The notes beneath the pieces are model-generated. The model searched no databases and had not been told where the DNA came from. It saw nothing but the letters and a program-made list of their open reading frames with translations. Shown one piece after another: positions 8,911 to 17,075 of a stretch of DNA of 64,000 bases (positions within the stretch are counted from its first letter, which is position 1; each line of letters opens with the position of its first letter). The stretch is taken from assembly GCA_044221135.1 (NCBI GenBank), contig JBGAPT010000003.1, positions 37,422 to 101,421 on the forward strand, given 5' to 3'. This DNA comes from UBA4722 sp044221135. Lineage in GTDB: Bacteria > Pseudomonadota > Gammaproteobacteria > DSM-16500. Both the position numbers and the translations under genes were made by a program.

Positions 8911-9978
8911 ATGACAAAAAAACCGCGTTTACTAACGGGAGATACGCCAACAGGTCGTCTTCATTTGGGTCATTGGGTAGGTTCTTTAGAAAATCGTTTG
9001 GCATTGCAGGATGATTTTGATTGTTATTTTATGGTTGCTAATGTGCAAGCATTTACTACACGTATGGATAGACCTGCGGAAGTGAGACAAAATGTACTCG
9101 ATGTGGCAATGGATTATTTAGCGGCAGGTATTGATCCTACGCGTAGCACTGTGTTTATTCAATCAGAAATTCCAGCGATTGCCGAACTTACTATTTTTTT
9201 TAGCATGTTAGTGCCTTTTCCGCGCGTGATGCGTAATCCTACTATTAAAGATGAAATTCGTGATAAAGGGTTAGGAGATAATTATCCATTTGGATTTTTG
9301 CTTTATCCCATTAATCAAGTTGCGGATATTTTGGCTTTTCGTCCAGAAATAGTCCCTGTTGGGGAAGATCAAATTCCGCATATTGAGCTTGCTCGCGAAG
9401 TAGCGCGTCGCTTTGATCAGTTATATTGCGGCGTAGATCCTCACACGGAAGATTCAGATTATGTTAAAAATGGCGGATTATTTCCTGTTGTTGATGTGAA
9501 ATTGGGTCGTACTAGGCGACTGATTGGAATAGGTGCGCCAGATGCGGCTGGAAATTTGCTGAAGATGTCTAAATCGTTAAATAATGCGATTTTTTTAAGT
9601 GACGATCCCGATACTATTACGCGTAAAGTGATGGCAATGTATACCGATCCAAAACGCTTGAAAGCAACTGACCGTGGTACTGTGGAGCTGAATCCATTAT
9701 GGATTTTTCATGAAACTTTTAATCCAGATCAGAGTTGGGTGAAAGAGGCGGAGGAGCGTTACAGGCAGGGGGCAATTGGTGATGTGGAGTGTAAAAAACG
9801 CTTAATTGAGGTGCTTGTTGGTCTTATTGAGCCCATCAGGCAGCGTAGAGCGCTGTATGAGAAAGACCCCAGCCAAGTCCTTGCCATTTTACGAGCAGGC
9901 ACGGCAAAAGCGAATGAGGTGGCCACGGCCACACTTGCCTTGGCCAAGTCAGCTATGCAGCAGGATTATTTTGCGTGA
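8911..9978 (+). CDS. trpS: Tryptophanyl-tRNA synthetase
   Basis: A class I aminoacyl-tRNA synthetase charging tRNA-Trp. The HIGH-equivalent HLGHWVGS and the KMSKS signature (LLKMSKSLNNA) are intact. The frame is open from an ATG at 8881, but the ATG at 8911 (355 aa) fits family N-termini, which begin just before LLTGDTPTG, and has AGG nine bases upstream, so I use it. A long palindromic repeat lies 79 bp after the stop and may end transcription. Confidence 0.94.
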   Translation: MTKKPRLLTGDTPTGRLHLGHWVGSLENRLALQDDFDCYFMVANVQAFTTRMDRPAEVRQNVLDVAMDYLAAGIDPTRSTVFIQSEIPAIAELTIFFSMLVPFPRVMRNPTIKDEIRDKGLGDNYPFGFLLYPINQVADILAFRPEIVPVGEDQIPHIELAREVARRFDQLYCGVDPHTEDSDYVKNGGLFPVVDVKLGRTRRLIGIGAPDAAGNLLKMSKSLNNAIFLSDDPDTITRKVMAMYTDPKRLKATDRGTVELNPLWIFHETFNPDQSWVKEAEERYRQGAIGDVECKKRLIEVLVGLIEPIRQRRALYEKDPSQVLAILRAGTAKANEVATATLALAKSAMQQDYFA

Positions 9979-10056
9979 TTGGTTGCATTGATCCCCTGCG
10001 TTTGTCATGCAATAGGATTAGCAAAAAATGAGCAAAAAAGATTTTTTTTGTTATAA

Positions 10057-10202
10057 TAGGGTCTGTTGACAATTCGCTAGGCCGAGGTGTAATGCCTTGA
10101 TTTTCGAGCACCGCAGCGCAGTTGACATGCAAGTCAATGAGCAGCGGAGCACGGAAAATCAAGGCATTACGCCCGGCATAGTAGAATTGTCAACAGACCC
10201 TA
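10057..10202. repeat. Palindromic repeat family R1, full copy (146 bp)
   Basis: A near-complete inverted repeat with 17-bp outer arms beginning GGGTCTGTTGACAATTC and ending in its reverse complement, bounded by TA on both sides. A second nested stem (ATGCCTTGATTTTC and complement) and a central hairpin TTGAC-ATGCA-GTCAA follow inside. A full copy of identical length occurs at 55238-55383 and a 45-bp internally deleted one at 29442-29486. Terminal repeats, TA bounds and lack of coding capacity suggest a MITE-like element. It follows trpS and could also act as a terminator. Confidence 0.85.
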
Positions 10203-10242
10203 GGCTAAAATTTGCATAAATAATGTTTGTCAGGAAGTATGT

Positions 10243-10560
10243 ATGGTTAAACTACCCGGGTTTGATGAGTTAAAGAAAATAGGGTCGAGCTTAATTGACT
10301 CGGCTAAATCGGTCAATATTAGCGAGAAAGTTGATAAATTAAAATCAAAAGTGGAATCAATGAGCAGCAAAAAAGAAGCTGTGATGTCAGATGAGGCTTC
10401 TGTGATGTTGGCTGCTATTTCAGCTTCTTTAAATGAGGTGATAGCGGTGCAGGCCGTGCAAGCAAGTGCTATTAAAAAAATCCAGGGCCAGTTAGCTGAT
10501 TTAGCAAAAGTGATTGAGGCGGGTCAAAAACCGGCTGCGCCTACCACCCCTGTCGATTGA
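10243..10560 (+). CDS. Hypothetical coiled-coil protein, 105 aa
   Basis: Family not recognised. The protein is helical and predicted soluble, with an N-terminal amphipathic stretch (LPGFDELKKIGSSLID) and a second helical region with coiled-coil character (about residues 50-95), then a Pro/Ala-rich tail. A clear AGGAAG ribosome site supports the ATG. It is followed 25 bp later by a 42-codon pilin-like ORF, so the two may be co-transcribed. Confidence 0.6.
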   Translation: MVKLPGFDELKKIGSSLIDSAKSVNISEKVDKLKSKVESMSSKKEAVMSDEASVMLAAISASLNEVIAVQAVQASAIKKIQGQLADLAKVIEAGQKPAAPTTPVD

Positions 10561-10585
10561 AATGCGACTTATGTAAGAGGAGAGA

Positions 10586-10714
10586 ATGATGCAGTCTAGA
10601 AAAAAAGAAAATTTACGACCTTATCGCAAGTTTGGTTTAACGTTGTTGCAATTGATGGTCGTGCTTGCTGCAACGGGGTTTTTATTGACAGCGGCGTTGA
10701 ATTATTTTCTATAG
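10586..10714 (+). CDS. Very short prepilin-like peptide (42 aa)
   Basis: Found by reading the sequence: ATG at 10586 with an AGGAGA ribosome site, 42 codons, stop at 10712-10714. A basic leader (SRKKENLRPYRKFG) is followed by LTLLQLMVVLAATGFLL, which resembles the type IV prepilin cleavage and methylation region, except that position 5 is Gln instead of the usual Glu. No globular pilin domain follows. It could be a minimal pilin-like peptide, a small membrane protein, or the remnant of a pilin gene. Confidence 0.5.
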   Translation: MMQSRKKENLRPYRKFGLTLLQLMVVLAATGFLLTAALNYFL

Positions 10715-10722
10715 CTTTAACG

Positions 10723-11199
10723 CTAACGCATATTGCTTTCGGGTTTCACTGAATACAATAATTCCTGTAACTTTTTTTGAAACAAAATGGGCTGATCAAG
10801 TTCAGTAAATTTATCTGTTTCGCCGCCGAATGTATTGATGAAAACAGTTCCATAACTGAGTGCTTGTGCGAGTAAACTCTGAGTTGCGCCTACGTTCGAA
10901 ATGGCGGATAAACGTGTTTCATTAGTATGTCTATAAAAAAAACCTTCACGCATCATGACACGTTTATCGGTGATGGCGAATTCAGATGCATAATAAAGTA
11001 AAAATTGATTGAACCAATGCAAGATTGTGATAATGGCTAGTATATAAGAAATTTTAACGACGAAGGGATTTATATTTAGGAAAAAAAATACAGTCATTAA
11101 AGTTAAAAAGAGCGGGATGAGAAAAATAATCCAATGCTTTTTTGTACGATAAAGAATTTTTTCATCTGGAAGAAGATTTTTACCGATATAGTTAAACAT
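10723..11199 (-). CDS. PH-domain (bPH2-type) membrane protein
   Basis: A 158-aa protein with two adjacent transmembrane segments (about residues 24-68) followed by a bacterial pleckstrin-homology-like domain with EFAITDKRVMMREGFF and TFGGETDKF segments. Such YdbS/YdbT-type proteins are of unknown function. The ATG at 11199 is preferred over an upstream in-frame start because GAGG lies nine bases before it. It ends 8 bp from the convergent pilin-like ORF. Confidence 0.75.
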   Translation of the reverse strand: MFNYIGKNLLPDEKILYRTKKHWIIFLIPLFLTLMTVFFFLNINPFVVKISYILAIITILHWFNQFLLYYASEFAITDKRVMMREGFFYRHTNETRLSAISNVGATQSLLAQALSYGTVFINTFGGETDKFTELDQPILFQKKLQELLYSVKPESNMR

Positions 11200-11218
11200 A
11201 GAAAGCCTCATTATCATC

Positions 11219-11397
11219 AGGAGTTCCCGCTGAAAAGCGCGGGAGCTCCTTTCTTAGTTTTATGCTGCGCATCAGCAAAGCTGATGCTTGCGCTTAAGGG
11301 GGGCATCGCGATTCTCCCCCTTAAGAATCCCTCATTGCGTAATGTTAGCGGGAACCGCTGAATTTTTTCATATATAAGCTGCGTTATATATGAAAAA
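11219..11397. repeat. Cluster of hairpins between the PH-domain gene and marC
   Basis: Four inverted repeats lie in about 180 bp. They are AGGAG(T)TCCCGC with GCGGGAGCTCCT (11219-11251), CTTAAGGGGG with CCCCCTTAAG (about 11294-11327), an outer GTTCCCGCT (11223) with AGCGGGAAC (11345), and TTTTTTCATATATAA with its complement around GCTGCG (11361-11397). The last overlaps the end of marC and probably serves as its terminator. The outer pair suggests the segment is one composite palindromic element. Confidence 0.6.
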
Positions 11398-11974
11398 ATG
11401 CGTTAACGCCCGTTAAAAACATTTGCACGGCCATGGTAGTTAATATCATTCCCATTAATCGTTCAATAGCTGTTATTCCGCGATCACCTAATATTTTTCG
11501 TAAAAAATCTGCAAAGACAAGAGTGACAGTGCAAAATAATGAAGCCAAGAACAATGCTAACATCCATAGCCCAAGATGTTGAGGGTTTTGATTAGCAAGC
11601 AGCATGACCATAGTCATTGCTGAAGGGCCTGCAATGAGCGGAATGGCAAGTGGAACAATGAAGGGTTCTCCAATGATTTTAGAATCTTTGTTATTGTCTT
11701 CTGAGGGGAAAATCATGCGGATTGCAATGAGGAATAGAATAATGCCGCCAGCGATTCCAAGGGCGGGCTCGGAAATATTCATTCCTTCCAAGAGATTTTT
11801 TCCAAAAAATAAAAAAGCGGTTAAGATTAAAAATGCGATAAATGTTTCACGTAGAATAAGTAGCTTACGACGTCTTGGGCTAACGCTATTTAACGTAGAT
11901 AGAAACACGGGAATATTGCCGAGTGGATCCATGACAAGGATCAATGTGATAGTTGCAGTGTAAAGAGATATCAT
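11384..11974 (-). CDS. MarC/YchE-family integral membrane protein
   Basis: A 196-aa protein with six predicted membrane segments of the MarC family (UPF0056). The family hallmarks are visible: LVMDPLGNIPVF at the N-terminus and PLAIPLIAGPSAMTMVM near the middle. The function is not established; early links to antibiotic resistance were withdrawn. A strong hairpin overlaps the 3' end. The next upstream gene on the same strand is a flavoprotein that ends 22 bp before it. Confidence 0.85.
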   Translation of the reverse strand: MISLYTATITLILVMDPLGNIPVFLSTLNSVSPRRRKLLILRETFIAFLILTAFLFFGKNLLEGMNISEPALGIAGGIILFLIAIRMIFPSEDNNKDSKIIGEPFIVPLAIPLIAGPSAMTMVMLLANQNPQHLGLWMLALFLASLFCTVTLVFADFLRKILGDRGITAIERLMGMILTTMAVQMFLTGVNAFFHI

Positions 11975-11996
11975 TGTGTTTACCTGTGTTAGAGCT

Positions 11997-13142
11997 CTAA
12001 AATAACATTGGCATTTGTTTTACCAAAATAGATCTTTCTTTTACCGTTTCATTCGTTAAAATAAAACCATAGAGTTGCTGTTGCTGATTGTAAAATAACG
12101 CGCGGGTACTATTGCCTTGTGTTTCTATTTCCCATTTTCCTGACATGTTTTTAGGAGGTGGGCAAACGACAATCGGATGAGCAGGTGTTTTGACGACAAC
12201 AGGCATGGCAGGGTATTCTACAGGCGTGCGCTCTCCGGAAAGTGTTTTGGCTAGGGCTCTTGAACAGTTAAGAATGGGGGCAATATAGGGTAATACATGG
12301 CCTTCTACTTCAGCGCAATCTCCCAGCGCATAGATATTTTTAACACTGGTTTCTAAAAAACGGTTCACTAAGATGCCACGGTTTATTTGAATGCCTGCTG
12401 TAGTTGCTAAGGCAGTATGGGGTCTTAAGCCGATCGCAGATAAAACAAAATCTGCTTCTAACTCATTTCCATTGGAAAGCTCAAGACAGTATCCTTTTTC
12501 AACTTTGTCCACACGGTTCGCAGTGCATTGAAAATGGAAATGAACGCCATTTTGCTCAAGTGCTTCTTGTAATATTTTGCCTATTTTTTCTGGGACAAGC
12601 AGATCAAGAGGTGCTTTAGCAGGCGTAATCATATGTACTTGATAATGTGCATTACTGAGATCATTTGCAAATTCGCAGCCAATCAGTCCGGCGCCTAAGA
12701 TAGCAATAGTTTTTTTATTTTTGATGCGTTCTTGAAAAGTCGTATAGTGATAAATATGGTTAATTGACAGTACTTCTTCTGCTGCATCGCCTTTTAGGTG
12801 AGGATTAATGACTTCGGCACCGCAGGCTAATACTAGCTTTTCATAAGCAATAGCTTCATCATTGATAAAAATAAGACGGTGCTCAGCATCAATGGCAGAA
12901 ACATGCGCATTAGTATGGATGGTTGCATTGAGTTGTATTGTCATCTTATCTGCTGTGGATGTGGTGATGGCATCAGATGATTTGCCGCGGCTGAGAGCGA
13001 TACTCATTTCAGGTTTTGGGTAATAACGACCATCATCAGCGGTTACTAATGTCAAGGGAGTGTCTTGGCTGACTTTACGGAATTCGCGTGCTAATTGATA
13101 GCCTGCAAGTCCTGTACCTATAATGACTATGGATGGTGACAT
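11997..13142 (-). CDS. Rubredoxin-NAD(+) reductase-like FAD oxidoreductase
   Basis: A 381-aa two-dinucleotide-fold flavoprotein. The FAD motif IIGTGLAGYQLA is at the N-terminus, the NAD(P) motif ILGAGLIGCEFA lies near residue 150, and the second FAD motif YALGDCAEV near 275. This pattern is shared with rubredoxin reductases and nitrite-reductase-like NADH oxidoreductases; no rubredoxin gene is adjacent. The ATG at 13142 is chosen over an upstream TTG because AGG lies nine bases before it. It diverges from ubiC. Confidence 0.8.
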   Translation of the reverse strand: MSPSIVIIGTGLAGYQLAREFRKVSQDTPLTLVTADDGRYYPKPEMSIALSRGKSSDAITTSTADKMTIQLNATIHTNAHVSAIDAEHRLIFINDEAIAYEKLVLACGAEVINPHLKGDAAEEVLSINHIYHYTTFQERIKNKKTIAILGAGLIGCEFANDLSNAHYQVHMITPAKAPLDLLVPEKIGKILQEALEQNGVHFHFQCTANRVDKVEKGYCLELSNGNELEADFVLSAIGLRPHTALATTAGIQINRGILVNRFLETSVKNIYALGDCAEVEGHVLPYIAPILNCSRALAKTLSGERTPVEYPAMPVVVKTPAHPIVVCPPPKNMSGKWEIETQGNSTRALFYNQQQQLYGFILTNETVKERSILVKQMPMLF

Positions 13143-13216
13143 TGGCAAAAGCCTAATAATACTCTTATGATATAGTACAATAAAAAAATGTAATAAGCAT
13201 ATGAAGTTAAATTATT

Positions 13217-13756
13217 ATGAAAAAAAGAATAGAACCTGTTTGGAAAATGCAAGATATCGAAATTCCCTCTCTTTTTCGGGCGTGGATATTACATGCTGGT
13301 TCATTTATGCAACGTTTAGTGCAGCAAGGAGTGAACGATGCCCACATTCAAGTATTGCGAGAACGTTGGCAGCGTCCAGAGTCGGCAGAAAGGAAATTAT
13401 TAAATATAGAACCTGGAGCGCAGGCTTTGATACGAGAAGTATTAATTTTGAGCGAAGGAAAGCAGTGGATGTTTGCGCGAACAGTGTTTCCACGGCGTAC
13501 TTTGATAGGCGAGGGACAACAGTTGGCGCATTTAAAAAACCGTTCTTTAGGCTCTGTCTTGTTTAAAGACCCTACATTGAAACGAAGTGAGTTTGAAATT
13601 GCCTATTTACAGCCAGGAGAAAGATGGCATGCTAAAGTAGCGCAAGCAGCAAAGTGTACGTTACCTGATTTGTGGGCGCGTCGTTCTTTATTTTCTCTTC
13701 AGAGTAAACCATTATTATTAACTGAAGTATTTTTACCGGATATCGAGAAAATATGA
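13217..13756 (+). CDS. ubiC: Chorismate-pyruvate lyase
   Basis: A 179-aa lyase that converts chorismate to 4-hydroxybenzoate and pyruvate, the first committed step of ubiquinone synthesis. Family landmarks are REVLI near residue 73, ARTVFP, LGSVLF, and the C-terminal LWARRSLF and LLLTEVFLP. The stop overlaps the ubiA start by four bases, giving a coupled ubiC-ubiA-pdxB operon. Confidence 0.9.
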   Translation: MKKRIEPVWKMQDIEIPSLFRAWILHAGSFMQRLVQQGVNDAHIQVLRERWQRPESAERKLLNIEPGAQALIREVLILSEGKQWMFARTVFPRRTLIGEGQQLAHLKNRSLGSVLFKDPTLKRSEFEIAYLQPGERWHAKVAQAAKCTLPDLWARRSLFSLQSKPLLLTEVFLPDIEKI

Positions 13757-14619
13757 ATTTTGTAGAAGTGAAGCAATATAGTTTGCTGATGCGGCTCAAT
13801 AAACCTATTGGGATTTTTTTAGTATTGTGGCCTACATTATGGGCGTTGTGGCTAGCGGGTGCTGGATCGCCTAATAGAGTCGTGATGCTTATCTTTATTC
13901 TGGGCTGTATTTTAATGCGTTCTGCTGGATGTGTAATAAATGATATTGCCGATCGTCGGCTTGATGGTTTTGTAACGCGCACACAGGATCGGCCTTTGCC
14001 AGCAGCCAGAATCAGTGTTGGGGCGGCCTGCGCTTTATTTTTAGTTTTATTGTCGTGTGCTTTTTTGCTGGTTTTATTACTGAATAAAATAACTATTTTG
14101 TTGGCCTGTATGGGTGCTCTGTTTGCAGTGGGTTATCCTTTTTTAAAACGGGTGACCTATTTACCCCAAATGGGTTTGGGTATTGCATTTTCCTGGGGCG
14201 TGCCCATGGCTTTTGCTGCCTTGACAGGCGCTGTATCCCCTCAAGGCTGGTTAGTGTTTTTTACCGCATTTTTGTGGCCTATTATCTATGATACGATGTA
14301 TGCGATGGTGGATCGTGTAGACGATATAAAAGTGGGTATTAAGTCAACGGCTATTTTATTTGGCAAAGCAGATAGACTGTTGATTGGTTTTTTGCAGAGC
14401 GTTTTTTTGCTATTACTTTGTTTGGTAGGAAATGTATTTCAGCTCACTGTATTTTATTATTTGAGTTTGGTAGGCGTTGGTATTTTGTTTATTTATCAGC
14501 AATTACTTATAAAAGATGCTTTGCCAGAAAATTGCTTTAAAGCGTTTTTAAATAATAATTGGGTGGGATGTGTTATTTTTCTAGGAATTGTATTGAGTTA
14601 TGTTAATTTTAGCGGATGA
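13753..14619 (+). CDS. ubiA: 4-hydroxybenzoate polyprenyltransferase
   Basis: A 288-aa integral membrane prenyltransferase that attaches the polyprenyl tail to 4-hydroxybenzoate. The two Asp-rich substrate sites are present: NDIADRRLDG (about residue 65) and DRVDDIKVGIKST (about 190), with eight or nine membrane segments. Its position directly after ubiC, overlapping by four bases, matches the pathway order. It overlaps pdxB by 20 bases. Confidence 0.94.
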   Translation: MNFVEVKQYSLLMRLNKPIGIFLVLWPTLWALWLAGAGSPNRVVMLIFILGCILMRSAGCVINDIADRRLDGFVTRTQDRPLPAARISVGAACALFLVLLSCAFLLVLLLNKITILLACMGALFAVGYPFLKRVTYLPQMGLGIAFSWGVPMAFAALTGAVSPQGWLVFFTAFLWPIIYDTMYAMVDRVDDIKVGIKSTAILFGKADRLLIGFLQSVFLLLLCLVGNVFQLTVFYYLSLVGVGILFIYQQLLIKDALPENCFKAFLNNNWVGCVIFLGIVLSYVNFSG

Positions 14620-15703
14620 AGAAATTCCTTGTATTGAATATTATTTTGGTTCTTATGGTGAAATTACTTTAAAATCAGGTCGTTCGTTGACGCGTCATGA
14701 TGTGCTTGATGCAGATATCTTATTAGTGCGTTCTGTGACTCAAATTAATGAAACGTTGTTGCATGATACAAAAGTCAAATTTGTAGGAAGCATGGCAGCA
14801 GGTATAGATCATCTGGATACAGTTTGGTTAGATAAAGCGGGTATTCGCTGGAGTGCTGCATCGGGTTGTAATGCAGAGGCTGTTGCTGAGTATGTCGTGG
14901 CAGTGGTCGCGGTTTTGCAGACACAAGGTTTATTGCTGCAAAAATCATGCCGTGCAGGTGTGGTGGGGGTGGGCAAGGTCGGCAGCAAAGTAGTTGAGAA
15001 ATTAAAACAATTAGGTTTTGAGGTGCTGCAATGCGATCCTTTGCGGGCAGAGCAAGAAAAAGATTTTATTTCCACGCCAATTGAAGAATTTTCTGATTTG
15101 GATTTTATACTTTTGCATACACCGTTAACCAAAGGACAATATTATCCTACGTATCATTTAATTGAAAAAAAATTTCTGCGGCGGCAAAAAAAAGAATGTA
15201 TTTTATTAAATGCAGGTCGTGGATCTGTCATTAATTTCACGGATTTATTGCAATATGGCCAACATTTAATTTGGTGTTTAGATGTATGGGAAAATGAACC
15301 GGCTATTTCTAAAGATATTTTATTCAAGACGATGATTGCATCTCCGCATATCGCAGGACATTCTGTACAAAGCAAATATCGCGGGATTGATAGCATTTTT
15401 AAAGTAGCTATTCAACAAAATGTGATTCCCGACAAAAATATATCGAGCGTTTTATTTCCCAGGACAGAGATTTCTTTTGGCAGTCAAAAAGTCAATTGGC
15501 GAGAGGTAGTGCTTGCAGTTTATAATCCGTTGGAAATTAGCCGGTTAATGAAGCAAGCTTTTCTTGAGCAAGGCGATCATGTTTTTGATGAGTTACGCAA
15601 ACGATTTAAACGTGGACATGAGTTTGAGTTTGTAGATGTGAAAGGGAGAGTGACCAATCGCGATGATTTAAATATGTTACGAACGATGTCTTTCAAATTA
15701 TAA
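14600..15703 (+). CDS. pdxB: Erythronate-4-phosphate dehydrogenase
   Basis: A 367-aa 2-hydroxyacid dehydrogenase of the DXP-dependent pyridoxal phosphate pathway. The start MLILADEEIP, the GIDHLD segment, NAD-binding GVGKVGSKV, the catalytic Arg region LLNAGRGS and PHIAGHS (His) identify it, and the extra C-terminal domain of PdxB is present. It overlaps ubiA by 20 bases, so all three genes appear co-transcribed. Confidence 0.92.
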   Translation: MLILADEEIPCIEYYFGSYGEITLKSGRSLTRHDVLDADILLVRSVTQINETLLHDTKVKFVGSMAAGIDHLDTVWLDKAGIRWSAASGCNAEAVAEYVVAVVAVLQTQGLLLQKSCRAGVVGVGKVGSKVVEKLKQLGFEVLQCDPLRAEQEKDFISTPIEEFSDLDFILLHTPLTKGQYYPTYHLIEKKFLRRQKKECILLNAGRGSVINFTDLLQYGQHLIWCLDVWENEPAISKDILFKTMIASPHIAGHSVQSKYRGIDSIFKVAIQQNVIPDKNISSVLFPRTEISFGSQKVNWREVVLAVYNPLEISRLMKQAFLEQGDHVFDELRKRFKRGHEFEFVDVKGRVTNRDDLNMLRTMSFKL

Positions 15704-15720
15704 TAAAAAACGAGGAAAAA

Positions 15721-16221
15721 ATGCATAAAAAATATATTGTCATCTTAATAACGGTGTTGTTTTCGGTAAAAAATGATGCCGAAACGCTATCATGTCCAGT
15801 ATTAGTCAGTCCGGCAGGATTTATTTGGGGCCGTGATGAATGGCAGCTGCAAAGTAGTGATTCAGCAAAATGGGAGTTGAATCATGATGGACAGTCTTTT
15901 AAAACACCGCCTGATTCAGTATTTGGAGCATCGATTCAAGTCACTGTATTCCTTGTTGCTCACTCTCCAGCATCATCAGCTAGTCATTATGATTTGAAAT
16001 GTCGATATACTTTTTCAGGGAAAGGTGGTTTTTTAATTGTAAAAGCGCTAACAAAAATAGAAAAAGTACCAGCGAACTGGAGCAGTTCTATGGAATATAT
16101 CAATCCCTTATATGAAACTGCTGTTGCAGCAGGGAAAAGCGAGTATGCAAAGAAATATCAACACGTATATAAATGTGAAACGACTGCGGCTAATTTAGAG
16201 AATTGTACGGTGGAGGTATAA
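15721..16221 (+). CDS. Secreted hypothetical protein (166 aa)
   Basis: Family not recognised. A short signal peptide (KKYIVILITVLFSV) leads to a mature domain with about four cysteines (SCPV, LKCRY, YKCETT, ENCTVEV) that could form two disulphides in the periplasm. It starts 17 bp after pdxB with an adequate AGGAAA ribosome site. A decayed tandem paralogue follows at 16446, matching at the signal region (ETLSCP versus QTLSCP) and at the Cys-rich C-terminus. Confidence 0.65.
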   Translation: MHKKYIVILITVLFSVKNDAETLSCPVLVSPAGFIWGRDEWQLQSSDSAKWELNHDGQSFKTPPDSVFGASIQVTVFLVAHSPASSASHYDLKCRYTFSGKGGFLIVKALTKIEKVPANWSSSMEYINPLYETAVAAGKSEYAKKYQHVYKCETTAANLENCTVEV

Positions 16222-16445
16222 CATCAGTAACCGTGCTCTTCTCGCGCCAGGCGAAACGTGTAGGAAGCAATTCAGCAAAAGCAATGATAAATATTGACAA
16301 TACTCATTTTCTATATAGTATTTCAGATTCTTAGTATGCAATATACACATCATACTAAAATGCGAAGTTTACCCTCGTAAGGGCTTAGAATGATAAATTG
16401 CACTTTGAGGTGCAAATAGGATAGATATTAATAGGATATATTAAA

Positions 16446-16858
16446 ATGTATAAAAATTTAATTGTTTTATGGATGATTTTGCTATGCCCCATAAGAGTCA
16501 TTGCTAATCAAACGCTATCATGTCCTGCTTTAAACAAAGAGACTTGGAGTAATGACGTGAGAGCAGAATGGGCACTGAAAGACGATGATGTTGTAAAAAG
16601 GATGGGATTTATTGAGAATTATCAAATTCCATATTTCTTGTTTTTCTGGCTTTAATGATTTTTTTAGCGATACTATTAAAATAGAAGCATTTATTGATAA
16701 AAATCTGTATATGAATTGTAAATATACTTCCCTATAAAGACATATTTGGGAATAACGGCACTTTGCTTATGTACAATACAAAAATAAGAATGCCAAATTT
16801 TCCTGGACATGCAGCACGACTGCAAATAATCCTCGCGGGTTGTAGTGTAGAAATATAG
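16446..16858 (+). pseudogene. Decayed paralogue of the upstream secreted protein
   Basis: The first 69 codons encode a signal peptide and a QTLSCP segment like that of the gene at 15721. The frame is then lost. Parts of the remainder are readable in other frames, including FSGFNDFFSDTIKIEAF, then WTCSTTANNP and finally CSVEI before a stop at 16858, mirroring the KCETTAANLENCTVEV end of the intact copy. Several frameshifts and stops make this a pseudogene created by tandem duplication. Confidence 0.75.
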
Positions 16859-16933
16859 CCACTGTTCAGAGATCCCGCGTTATGGAAAGCTCAGACTAAT
16901 TAGTAACCATTCATTTAGACTTTTCTTGTAGAA

Positions 16934-17052
16934 GAACTTCAGTTTTGAGCCAAGGTTGAACGATTTCTTTTAAAAAATAGCGGAGCATACACAGGTATGT
17001 GAGCACATTTTTTAAAAGAAATCGTTCAAGATTGGCCAAAAATGAAGTTTGC
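16934..17052. repeat. Long imperfect palindrome (about 119 bp)
   Basis: Two arms of roughly 45 bp share the core TTGAACGATTTCTTTTAAAAAAT. The left arm starts GAACTTCAGTTTTGAGCC and the right arm is close to its reverse complement. The central loop contains a smaller CATAC-ACAG-GTATG hairpin. It lies between the pseudogene and the end of convergent mrcA. It is not coding and may be a third MITE-like family, or a terminator for mrcA. Confidence 0.75.
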
Positions 17053-17075
17053 AGCTTAGTACCCTGAACGCTTAC

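Noticed and set aside
10057..10202. R1 repeat as a simple trpS terminator only
   Set aside because: A copy of the same length lies at 55238 between divergent genes, where a terminator is not expected; it is better explained as a dispersed element.
13201..13566. A 121-codon plus-strand frame
   Set aside because: It overlaps ubiC in another frame and has no family features.
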